From: Tieghemiomyces parasiticus
Taxonomy: Eukaryota; Kickxellomycota; Dimargaritomycetes; Dimargaritales; Dimargaritaceae
Length of the DNA: 38,848 nucleotides
Reading direction: 5' to 3'
NCBI GenBank assembly: GCA_027575765.1
Contig: JANBPT010000391.1
Coordinates: forward strand, 1 to 38,848
Every line of letters begins with the position of its first letter. Position 1 is the stretch's first letter. Below the pieces are notes generated by a model that saw only the letters and a list, made by a program, of their open reading frames with translations, ran no database searches and had not been told where the DNA came from. This document shows positions 19,432 through 29,314 of the stretch, piece by piece. Both the position numbers and the translations under genes were made by a program.

Positions 19432-20901
19432 TCATCCTTGGGCGGCGGGATTCGTCGCTAGCGCGAGACTGGGCATCGACTGGCCGTACCCGTGGTTCGG
19501 TTCGGGGTGACAATCTAGGCTCTCAGATTGGGCCTTGGCCGCCAGCTCCTCTGCCAGCCGCATCTGCGCCCGTCCGACGGCGATCTTGGAGTTCCCCTTG
19601 AGAATCCACTGTTCGTTGAGGAATAGGGTGCCCAGAAAGTATTGGACCTTGCCCGCGCGCTTGCGGAGATAGCCAGAGAGATAGCTGTTGTGGACTGGCC
19701 GGTCCTGGCTGCCGGTTAGACTCGACGTATCCACGGCCTCAGGGAAGGTCATTACCAGCCGGAAGTTGGGCAGCAACGGGGCGTGGTCCGGGTTCGCCAT
19801 CGGGAGGGTATTAGACGGCGGTGGAACCTCCGGAGCCGACGGCTTCAGGTCGCGGAGGGAGCTGCGACGGCGGTCCGGCAGTGAGTAAAGCGACTGAGTC
19901 GGCTCGGGTGCGGGACGGGTAGGCGGTAGGAGCGTGCCCCGCAGAGACGAGAAGGAACTGCTGCGCGGAATGGGGAGCCGCGGGGCCGGGGATGGCGCTA
20001 AAAACAGCAGGGGAAATTCCTCCTCAGGTGTCCCCACGTGGGTGGACCGCATGGTGTACGCGTTGCGGAAGCTAGAACGCTTGGTCGTAACAGTGCTGTA
20101 CTCAAATGGGATGTAGTCGAGTCGCTTATCGGGTCTGGGCTCCGCCGCGGCTGGTATGGAAGCAGCGACCAGGCCGGAGGTGCCCTGGAAGGACGGCAGC
20201 GATGATGCCGACAGCGAGGGAGGGCCCACACCGACAACAGTCCCCGAGGCTTGGGAGTCCTCTTGGCTTGGCTTCCCCACACACCTCTCACCCCCTTCCT
20301 TCTGGGCCTCAGCCTCCTCCTCGGAGTGGACATTGTCGGCGAGCGCGGGTGAGCTGCGAGTCAACGGGGAGGGCTGATGGTGGGCCCCGAGTCGGGAGGG
20401 CCGTACCGGGTACTCGGGAACACGAAGAGGCGGCAAGTGGGGCTGCTCGACTTCCGAGTGGGCCCGCTCATGCGGCGGCGGGTGGCCGACGATACGGATG
20501 AACTCCGCTTGCCACTGCTCAGGGGACAAGCTCCGGCGTGGAGGGGAAGGAGTGGACGAAGGAGAAGCGAGTGATTTGTGAGAGACAGGCTCATTGGCGA
20601 CAGTTGCTAAAGAGGCCGGCGAGTCCGGTAGGACCGGCGTGCGTTCTGACGAGGTTGGGGAGGTCGTGGCCGATAGTTCGTGGAGGGAGCAGGTCGGGGA
20701 GAGGCTTGGGGAAGACGTGGCCGAAACGGTACGGCTGAGTTCGGATGTGGCGGGACTCGGGTTGGGGCTACAGTCGTATACCGCTGTGTCCTTAGCGGAG
20801 GCGTCATATTGGTGGGGCTCGAGGGCGGGTGTCTTATCCAGACTCAGCGCCAGGGCGGACGAACCGCGTAGCGAGTGGACGGGGAGGGCCGGGGCCGACA
20901 T
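19432..20901 (-). CDS. Ser/Pro-rich protein of unknown function with an ordered C-terminal block
   Basis: Not recognised. A single 489-residue open frame with ATG at 20901. Residues 1-260 are Ser/Thr/Pro-rich and look disordered. A segment near 265-300 (DYIPFEYSTVTTKRSSFRNA) and the C-terminal block at 405-455 (YLSGYLRKRAGKVQYFLG, then LNEQWILKGNSKIAVG and a helix RAQMRLAEELAAKAQ) look ordered and could be the conserved part. YLSGYLRKR recalls the start of a PH domain, but the rest of that fold is absent. No signal peptide or membrane segment. Codon use matches the other genes here and the reverse strand lacks a comparable frame, so I take it as real. Confidence 0.65.
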   Translation of the reverse strand: MSAPALPVHSLRGSSALALSLDKTPALEPHQYDASAKDTAVYDCSPNPSPATSELSRTVSATSSPSLSPTCSLHELSATTSPTSSERTPVLPDSPASLATVANEPVSHKSLASPSSTPSPPRRSLSPEQWQAEFIRIVGHPPPHERAHSEVEQPHLPPLRVPEYPVRPSRLGAHHQPSPLTRSSPALADNVHSEEEAEAQKEGGERCVGKPSQEDSQASGTVVGVGPPSLSASSLPSFQGTSGLVAASIPAAAEPRPDKRLDYIPFEYSTVTTKRSSFRNAYTMRSTHVGTPEEEFPLLFLAPSPAPRLPIPRSSSFSSLRGTLLPPTRPAPEPTQSLYSLPDRRRSSLRDLKPSAPEVPPPSNTLPMANPDHAPLLPNFRLVMTFPEAVDTSSLTGSQDRPVHNSYLSGYLRKRAGKVQYFLGTLFLNEQWILKGNSKIAVGRAQMRLAEELAAKAQSESLDCHPEPNHGYGQSMPSLALATNPAAQG

Positions 20902-23900
20902 AATTGGGATATGACGTGGCTGGGTCCGGCGAAAAGACTAGGAAGGACGATGGTAGGGTGGCTAATGTAAGTGCAGGAGAGGGGGGAGGGATGCAGATAC
21001 CGTGGTGTGGGAATTACATACAGAAATGAGGACCTTGAGGACGGAGTGCTAGCGGGTTGTCAGTGACGAAGTTGCGAACGCAGGGTGGGGCCTAGAGGCG
21101 GCGAGAAGGATTCAAATAATGACCAAAGGCCGGCGAAGGATATACGTGAGAAGCAGGGCAATCGCCGTGTCGGATTGTGACTGGCTATAGACCAAGTAGA
21201 AGTGTAGGCGAACAAGTGTGTTAAAAGATCTTCCAATTAAAATGGAAAGGTGAAGTGGGGACAGTGGTACTAAAGTCACAATTAATATGCGGCAAACTGA
21301 TAGGGTGCGCGAATTCGGTCGCGTGGTGAGGTGATGCGTTGTGATACGGAGTGCTGTAGAAGTAATAAGGGAAGGAGGCGGGAGGGGAGAGAAAGTGATA
21401 ATAATAATAAAAAACCACCAAGCCACAGTAGAAGGATGCGACGCGTCACTTAGCCAAAGTCAACAGCGCACGGCCCGAAGATGGAAAAGTGGGAATAGGT
21501 AGCTAGGGAAAGGAAGAGTCGGCGGAGTAGTAAGTCGAGTTAGGTATTAATGGTAGGTAACGGGGTGTGAGGAATGGGGGCAAGCAGGAACCCAAATGGC
21601 GGGGACCGGAGGTGGAGGTGGAATGGCGCTTCTGTTGTCGTTGGCGATTGACCGAAACCGTTCGGTGTCAAACAAGTTGAGGCGGGAAGAGTTCAGCCAC
21701 AGTGGCGGAGAACTGCAGGCTTGGGAACTAGATGGGTATGGTAAAACTGAAAGAGAAATGACGAGCCAGAGAAGGGAGGAGGAGTAGGAGGGGGCAACGG
21801 AGACTGTGGAACTGAAACCCAGTAGCGCTAACCTGATTTTGTACCAATCGGTAAGAAGTTCAGGGAGGGAGGAGGGCTACGCAAGTGGGTTTTAAATATA
21901 GAGGGGTGGAGGTGGCGGGCAGAGAGAAACCGCTGGCAACGAGAATCACAGGACGTGCGCGCGCCCAATAAGCTCCAATATGTCAGTGGAGAGAAGAGTG
22001 ACCGGAGTGATGGTGAGGGTCCCGGCGGGGAAAGTGAACGGGGCGGGGTCAAGGCCCCACGGTCGACGGGACGGCGGGCAGTACTGTGGTAAAGGCAGGG
22101 CGGGTCAATAGTAATGGTGGGTATAGGGGTCAGTTGCTAGGAACGAAAGAACAAGTATGATACAGTAATGGGTGGACTGGTCAACGTTGTAAAATCTGCC
22201 GGTCAGCAGCCGCGGCCAGGGGCGGGACCAGGGTTAGCGCAACAGTGAAGAATTTTCGCCAAAAGATTGTAAAGAGGGGTAACGAGGGGATACGGGCAGG
22301 AATGTGCCGGCCACCTCAGGGTAGGGCGCAAAGGGACGGGAGAGTACAGGATTACTCCTTCCCATAAATATATATATATATATATAGTAATACACTAATT
22401 TAGGGCGATAAATTTCCTGTCCAAGTCAAACGAACGAGCCCTGCCAGTGGCCAGCCCGATGGGCGATCCGATGGTGTTGCTGAGTTTACAGGAATGGTGT
22501 AGTGTATCTGACAAGTCGGGGAGACTGGAGGATATGCAACCATGAACCTCCAAAAAAAATAAAATATACCTACGGTACGCGTGTGAGCGGTGACGGTGAA
22601 AGAGTGGGAGAGCGAGTCCCAAGAGATGTATTTCAAAATATGCAAGCCCAGTGTATGTGCATATGTGAGGGTAAACAACTGATCGAGCAGATGATCACAC
22701 AGCTAAGATCGTGTGGGAGTTATTGCGCCTGGATAAATGGCAGGCGGAATCTAAGCTAAGCACCAGCGAACGGAACGGTGGCCGTCAAACGCACGTAAAA
22801 GAAAGTCGCAGCTAGGCTGCCGTCATATGGTGGACTCAGACCAACCACCAGGAGGGTGATCAGAGTCACCGGTAATGACAGGTCGTCTAGGCCTATAGTG
22901 GGAGGGGGGGAATCTCCATAGTTGTGACACGAACAGCGGCCAGAGCGAGAACTGCACGGGGCATATGGTAATGAATAAAAAAAAGAGAGCCTGCCGCACT
23001 TCCCCTCCCCCCTGGGGGTCTGCTGCCGCCCAGCGCAGGCTCGCTGAGTTGGGGCCATGGAATGAAGTAGGTAAAAGGATGTTGTCGATTGCCATCGAGA
23101 CCATCTAATGAGAGCGGGGCTCGGTGCGTACAGGGAGGAGGTCACAGGGAGTCACTTACCAGCAGCACAAATGCCTGAATTTCAAAAGATGGTGAGAGTC
23201 GGTAGGACCGACAATATCTGGTGCTGATTGCAAAGGATGGCGGCGGTGAGGAGGCTTTGCGAAGCGCAAAACTATAATAACAAGGAATGCCCTGGAGGCC
23301 TGGCGAGCCGAGAGTAGAGGGAAGCGGGAAGGAGTTTTGTGGTGATGGCTCAATTTATATATATATTCTGAAATTTGACCCAGGTACTTGTGAAGGATAG
23401 CGTATGCTGCACGACCAAGCGGAGGCGATGATGCATGGGGCCGGGGTCGGCGGTGCTTCAACGGGCATATAGAGGCGAAGGCAAGTGCGTGATAGCGGAT
23501 GGTGACGGGTGAGTGGCGGAGGTCCGGATGGAGGTAACATTGGCTTACGGTCTGGCGCATTTACCAGCCGGGTAGAGCATCTCATATGCCGATGGCGTGT
23601 CGTCGAGCTACCCACGGGTGGCCCCAATGGGTGCGTGATCGGCCACAGTGTATGCGCCAGGGTAACTATGGATGGGTCATGTCGGGCTACCTGTGGAAAA
23701 GGCAGTACTCCTAGACCGCAGGATCGGTTGCGTCACGGTTGCTACGCAGTCAATACTTGTCTCGAGAGTGTATGCGCGATGACCATATCAATCTAAGGAA
23801 CGCTAGCTCAGCTCCCCCTTCCTCCCGCCCCACAGGAGACGTGCGGGGCTGGGCCAAACAGCTAATCAGGGGCTGATATCCAGAGGGATGGACTTGTTCA

Positions 23901-25273
23901 CCAGAATGTATTAAAAGGATGTGGACACCCCTCCCCCGCGCGCGTCAGTCAAACCCGTCGTTCTTGAAGGTCTGCCCCCCCAATGAAACCTAATGTCACT
24001 GCCCATTCATATGTGCCAGGGGGGTGGGGTGACAGGCGAAGGGCGTCAACATTAATTGTAAACGTGGAGTTCATATGTATTATGGTTAGGTGGGAGACTC
24101 GCAGCGTTCCCTCCCGTGGTACGGCCGTATCTAGACGAGGCGTGCTAATCCCGTGCCAGTCCCATATCCACCCGCCGAAGGCGATGGAAGAGCCGACTTT
24201 AACCAGGGCGGCCTGGGGGATGCCTATCGCAGTAGAACCTAGAGGTTGGACCATTCCTCGTAGGGGCCAGCACTTCGTCCCCTACTCTTCCCACATCGAC
24301 GGGTACGATGTCAGACCACGGTGTTCCGGCGCGGTGCTGGGTAGATGCTTATCGATCGGCTGGGCTGCGGTTCGTTCCAGAAAAAGGGGCCGCGGTGCAG
24401 GTGGGTGGGGGCTAGGTCCTGCGCCTGTACCGGCAATGGCCCCTCTGTGGTTTCAGTCTGGCCTGGCGTCCCTAGCGTGCCTGCGCCGCTCCTGGCCTGA
24501 ACACCAGCCCCCCCCCACCCCTGGTCCCTTCCTTATCAGCATCGAGGCGGCCGATTTACTCACCCCGGTGCCCAAAAGGGGGCCAAGTGAAACGGTTCCA
24601 GCGAGAAGTACGGCCTGGCGTCATCGACAGTGGTCGGACCGACCATGGATGCTTCCCTCCTCTTTGCCCGCACCTGGCCGTTCCCTCTGCTGCCCTGACA
24701 CTGGACTAACGCTGGCTGGACCCAGTACTTCCAGTCTCCTGATTGGTCGATAGACCATACCCCCTCCCCACTGCTAGGTTGGGAAAGGCTGGCCAACAAC
24801 TGCGTCAAGTGTTTTTAATGGTCCTCGCCATGGGCCCTACCAGCTCTCTCCATCCCGCACGGTGGCCATTGATAACTTAGGAGATTGACTTGGTCACTGT
24901 TTCCAGAAATGCAAAGAATACCACCGACCATTTGAAGCACAGTGCGCGAAGCACTCAGATACGCACCACCAATGGCGTGCCCCTCGTATCCGGTCTCCGC
25001 ACTATTCGTCATCGTCCCTGGCAGTGAGGCCAAGTATCGTCAATGGAGATCCCAACACAGTCCCCCTTCAGCATAACGTAGCCAGAGCCCGGTTTACTTA
25101 CGATTCAGAGCGCAGATGAGCTATATTGAGCTAGTCGTACAGAACAGACGGAGTCCGACAGAGGGTACGGGTGAGACCATGCGTACTCTTTACCGGCCCC
25201 AAAATGAGGCACGCAGAGGCTATCTGGCCGCTTAGACGCCAAATGAACACGGCACGGTCCGAGGGACCACGGA
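20902..25273. other. 4.4-kb region without a recognised gene
   Basis: From 20930 to about 22330 the plus strand is purine-rich, so pyrimidine-rich on the minus strand, like leaders elsewhere in the window; part of it may be promoter of the leftward 489-residue gene. Two TA microsatellites stand at 22368-22386 and about 23354-23365. A plus-strand frame at 23983-24753 is open for 256 codons, but its Trp/Arg/Cys-rich product resembles nothing, and a 101-codon minus frame overlaps it. No tRNA, snRNA or splice-supported exons were found. Confidence 0.45.
22368..22386. repeat. (AT)n microsatellite
   Basis: About 19 bases of alternating A and T in an AT-rich patch; a second, shorter TA tract stands near 23354-23365. 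Confidence 0.85.
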
Positions 25274-26199
25274 CTACAGACGGTCCCACTTGGCTTCCTT
25301 AGCCACTGGGTCCCGTCGGCCGCCAAATGAACTTCCGGACATGTTGGCCCCGCCGCTGTAGCTGATCTGGACGGGGTTGATGATCCCCTCGCCTGCCCGC
25401 AGTTGAGCCTCGGAAAACTGCCGCCGGCGCTGCTCGGCCAACTTGGGCCCGATGAGGGGTCCGCCGTAGCCCAATTGGTTAGCTTGCCGCGAGAGCGCGT
25501 AGATAGCGTCCACTACCTGGCCGGGGTTCTTTTTCTCGTATAGATCCACCGTCTGGAACAGTTCGTGGCGGCGGCAGCCCATGGCCTCCGCCTGCTTGAG
25601 GAAATTACCAATGTTTTCCATCTGAACGTGTAGGGGGAGGGGGCATGAATGAGACACGGGTGCGAATAACCATTCATAGTTAGTGGGGTTGATACGTTGG
25701 GAAGAGGAGGGGGGTCCCGCGGCTCATTTACGAGCACAGTGTAATATATACACGTTAGAGTTTCCGGAACTTAGGTCCGCACTCTCACCAGTATCACCCC
25801 AACCTACCTGCTTGAAAGCGATAGTGGAAGTCGAAAACTTGACGGTTCCCAGCTTGAGAGCGTTTAGGGCTCTGTAGTCAACAGTTGAAGTGACAGCAGC
25901 GTTATCTGGTTAGGCTTCGGTGCAGTCTATGGGCACGCCCACCTTTGGAGAGTAAGACGGGCAGTAGGACCGCGCCACATACATTGTCCCCGGGGAGGGG
26001 CGACTTACTTGCACAGAATGACGCCGTCCTTGAGCTGGTCCATAAAATCGCCCTCGATGGGCTCCTGGATAACGGTCTCGAGCCAGCACCGGGCCTCCAG
26101 TTCGCGTTGCGGGCTATACTTGGACCGGAGACGCTCGGCAATCTCCTTGTCGAGGCCGTAGAGCTGCGGCTCATCGTCGCCAGTGGGATGGGAAGCCAT
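25274..26199 (-). CDS. SCP1: Transgelin/calponin-homology protein (SCP1), 3 exons
   Basis: Actin-bundling protein of cortical patches and, in fission yeast (Stg1), of the actin cytoskeleton. Exons are 26199..26009, 25871..25808 and 25621..25274 (phases 2 and 0; donors GTAAGT and GTAGGT; introns 137 and 186 nt). The joined product is 200 aa, the length of yeast Scp1. A single calponin-homology domain spans about 10-130: WLETVIQEPI, MDQLKDGVILCK, then FKQMENIGNFLKQAEAMGC and LFQTVDLYEKKNP. The C-terminus, SYSGGANMSGSSFGGRRD, is a degenerate calponin-type actin-binding repeat. The start has an ideal context (ACCATGG). The gene is divergent from the Dbf2/Sid2 kinase gene. Confidence 0.93.
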
Positions 26200-27110
26200 G
26201 GTTGAATTGTCGGTACCACAGTGAGGTTAGCAATGCAGGCAAGCGTGGATTCTTGAATTTGGGGTCACGGCAATGGTGTCTAATTAGACGGGTGAGGGGG
26301 TAAAGGATGTTAGGCTAGTGAGCGGATGGAATGTAACGACGCATAGGACCCGTCCTGGGTCCATTGGCTGGATTAGTCCGTTCCAGGGTTGACCGACCCG
26401 CGACCCTGCGAGGCGAGTTGGCCAACCGGCTGCCGGCTTGCACTCGACGCATCTCTCCCTTGGTAAGTGCTTTGCCCAATGCTTGGCAGGGATACCCACG
26501 GCACCGTCGGTTATCCTAGCCAGCCCTGGTTACACAACGGTGGAGGGTTGGAGTTAAACTGTCAACAACGGCCTAAAAGGCACCTCTTTCCTTGGTTGGG
26601 GCTTAACCCCCCCCCAGTCGAACGACCTACACCGTTGCCTCCTTCAACCGATATCTCCAACGGAGTTTTAAAGTTCCTTCCGTTGGGAAGAGGCAACGTT
26701 GGAGGAAGCGCTCTGGGCTCTCATTGACGTCGGTGCCATCGGACCAGGTATTGCAGCAGGCTTGAGTGTTAGCCAGAGTGGGACCGGGTCGGCCGCGGTG
26801 GCGCATGGTCGGCCTGCGGCGATCGCCCGGCCTTCGGTATTTATTTACAGTTTCCTTTTCTTTGTCTATTTTTTCTGTCTGAGGTGAGCGCCCTTCCTTG
26901 TCTACTGACTACTCTACCCTGGTTCACGCCGCCGTCCCAACCCAACTGGCTTCAGCCTTCCTTTTCTACACCACCTCTGTTGACTTGGACTTCTCATCGG
27001 TGCATCTGCATTTTCTTCCCCAACCCTGCTTCTAACCTCTGCGCCCCATCCAACCTCGCCCATCCCCAGCCCCGTCTCCGCATACCCATCCCTACTTTCA
27101 TTCGCCCGCC
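26200..27110. other. Shared divergent promoter of SCP1 and the Dbf2/Sid2 kinase gene
   Basis: The right third, from about 26830, is pyrimidine-rich and reads as the kinase leader. A TCTGAGGTGAGC near 26880 could be a donor of a leader intron, but I cannot fix its acceptor. No coding match otherwise. Confidence 0.45.
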
Positions 27111-28823
27111 ATGCTCCGCTCCCAGGAGGCCGGGCTGGTCGACCGGCTCGATGACTTGTCTCTCGATGAGCCTCAGGCCCTGGCCACGCAGCCGGAGATC
27201 CGCGCTGGCCCGTCAGCCCACCCGCGGTCGGCTCCACTGGCCCCACCAGCCCCGTCTGCCACGGTGGACAAGTCCTCTGGCCACGCCTACGGCGCTACGG
27301 CGGGCGTCATGACCAAGCGCGCCCAAATGATGGCCCTGGACCCGGCTGTGCGTCGCAAGTGCGAGGCCACCCAGGTCTACTTTCTAGACTATTATTTTGA
27401 CCTACTTTCCTACATTAAGCAACGCAAAGGTCGATTCCAGAAGCTCAAGGACGACCTACGCCGGGTCCAGGTCACCCAGGCCCAGGCCCAAGGCGCCTGG
27501 CGGCGGTACTGCAGTGACGAATCGACTTACCTGCGGCGGCGGCGCATCCGCACCCAGGAGAAGGAGTTCCACATTTTGGCCCAAATTGGCCAGGGCGGCT
27601 ACGGCCAGGTCTTTCTGGCCCGCAAGCGCGATACGAGCGAGATTTGTGCGCTCAAGAAGATGAACAAGAAGCTGTTACAGAAGCTTAACGAGGTGCAGCA
27701 CATCCTCACCGAGCGCGACATCCTCAAGGCCAGCCAGACCGACTGGCTCGTTAAGTTGCTCTACGCTTTCCAGGACCCCGAGCACGTGTACCTGGCTATG
27801 GAGTACGTCCCCGGCGGCGATGTGCGTACGCTGCTCAACAGCAACGGGATCCTTCTGGACAAGTACACCCGGTTCTACATCGCCGAGATGTGCCTAGCCG
27901 TGGTGGCCCTCCACCAGCTGGGCTACATTCACCGCGACCTCAAGCCCGAAAACTTTCTGATCGACGCTACGGGCCACGTCAAGCTCACTGACTTTGGGCT
28001 GTCCAAGGGCCACTTGAGTACCCAACGCGTAGAAGCCCTGCGTAGTAAGTTAGAAGCTGTCAAGAACAACCAGATCATTTACCGCACCTCCGAGGAGAAG
28101 CGCAGTTTCTACCGCTCACTGCACCGCGAGGAGCTGACCTGCGCCTTCTCGGTGGTGGGATCCCCGGATTACATGGCCCCGGAAATCATCACCAACCAGG
28201 GGGCCGGGTATGACAACCGGGTGGATTTCTGGTCGATCGGCTGTATCCTGTACGAATTCCTGTCCGGGTATGCGCCCTTCACCGCGCCCACCCTGGACGA
28301 AGTGTGGGTCAACGTGTACCACTGGGAACGCGTGTTTGAGAAGCCCAAGTTTGAGAGCCAGGAGGCCGAGTCCAACCTCACCCCCGAGGCCTGGTCCCTC
28401 ATCACCCAGCTGATCACTCACCGCGACCAGCGGCTGGCCTCACTGGCCAGTCTCCAACAGCACCCGTACTTCTACGGCCATCTCGACCTGGCCAACATGC
28501 GCACCACCGTCGACCCACCTTTCGTGCCTATGCTCGAGTCCGAGGCCGATACCTCCTACTTTGACGATTTCACCAACCCCGAAGATATGGAAATTTACAA
28601 GGAGGTCAACCACAAGAAGCAACAGATTGAAGAGTCCATGCGCACGGCCGATCCCTTGCCCGGAACCACCGCCGTGGCTGACGGGGGCAGTAATGGTGGC
28701 GGTGCTGGCGATGCGACCGCCGACCTGGGCGGCGCCACTGCCGGGCTTAAGGATGACCGGGCCGCTTTCATCGGCTTCACCTTCCGCCATCGTGACTTTG
28801 TCCCCGCCTCCACCCTCCGCTAA
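27111..28823 (+). CDS. DBF2: NDR-family protein kinase, Dbf2/Sid2 type
   Basis: AGC serine/threonine kinase of the mitotic exit / septation initiation network, acting with Mob1 at the spindle pole and division site. A single 570-residue frame. Residues 1-80 are variable. The NDR N-terminal regulatory region for Mob binding spans about 80-140 (RKCEATQVYFLDYYFDLLSYI). Kinase landmarks: Gly-rich loop GQGGYGQV at 160-167, ALKKM with the ATP lysine at 182/183, HRDLKPEN at 274-281, DFGLS at 294-298, the NDR insert after it, activation segment SVVGSPDYMAPE at 347-358, and a C-terminal hydrophobic motif FIGFTFRHR with Thr557. FVPMLESEADTSYFDDF is the AGC tail. The match is closer to Dbf2/Sid2 than Cbk1/Orb6 (SPDYMAPE and the FTFRHR end). 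A Gly/Ala-rich linker at about 515-548 is an addition. Start at 27111 is the first ATG of the frame. Confidence 0.95.
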   Translation: MLRSQEAGLVDRLDDLSLDEPQALATQPEIRAGPSAHPRSAPLAPPAPSATVDKSSGHAYGATAGVMTKRAQMMALDPAVRRKCEATQVYFLDYYFDLLSYIKQRKGRFQKLKDDLRRVQVTQAQAQGAWRRYCSDESTYLRRRRIRTQEKEFHILAQIGQGGYGQVFLARKRDTSEICALKKMNKKLLQKLNEVQHILTERDILKASQTDWLVKLLYAFQDPEHVYLAMEYVPGGDVRTLLNSNGILLDKYTRFYIAEMCLAVVALHQLGYIHRDLKPENFLIDATGHVKLTDFGLSKGHLSTQRVEALRSKLEAVKNNQIIYRTSEEKRSFYRSLHREELTCAFSVVGSPDYMAPEIITNQGAGYDNRVDFWSIGCILYEFLSGYAPFTAPTLDEVWVNVYHWERVFEKPKFESQEAESNLTPEAWSLITQLITHRDQRLASLASLQQHPYFYGHLDLANMRTTVDPPFVPMLESEADTSYFDDFTNPEDMEIYKEVNHKKQQIEESMRTADPLPGTTAVADGGSNGGGAGDATADLGGATAGLKDDRAAFIGFTFRHRDFVPASTLR

Positions 28824-29314
28824 ATGTGTCCCACCGTGTCACCGGCCAGCGGATTATTATTATTAGCGGGCTGATCTCCGGCCTTCACCCTCCTCCTCCC
28901 CAACGGTTGCGTTCTAAAACTCTTGGGTGTACTTTCCTACCCACCTCCCTTCCTATCATATTACTTCCTTGCACCCCCCGTCCTTCTTTTTCCTTCAGGC
29001 TCCTTGAGCTGAGCCAGCTCATCGCCGTATCTCCACTTAAACCTTCTACAATACTATCTATTTATCTATTACCATTCATGACTGCCTCACTACTCATCTT
29101 AACTTATATATGCAATGGGAATGATCAATGGCCCTTTGCCCTTAGCATTTCTTACTTGACTTGATAAGTCACCTCCTCCTCCTCCTCCCTTGTCCATCCC
29201 TAAACTGATTTTATCACCACGCCTAATCCACAATGATTGTCGCAGGGCTTTAATGAGGTATGTCCAAAAAGGTCCTATTACTACGCACACTGCGGTACTA
29301 GAAAAATATGGCAC
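28824..29314. other. Convergent 3' region, kinase and PRP3
   Basis: T/C-rich 3' sequence with ATTATTATTA just after the kinase stop. No canonical AATAAA for the kinase gene was seen, and no gene is called. Confidence 0.5.
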
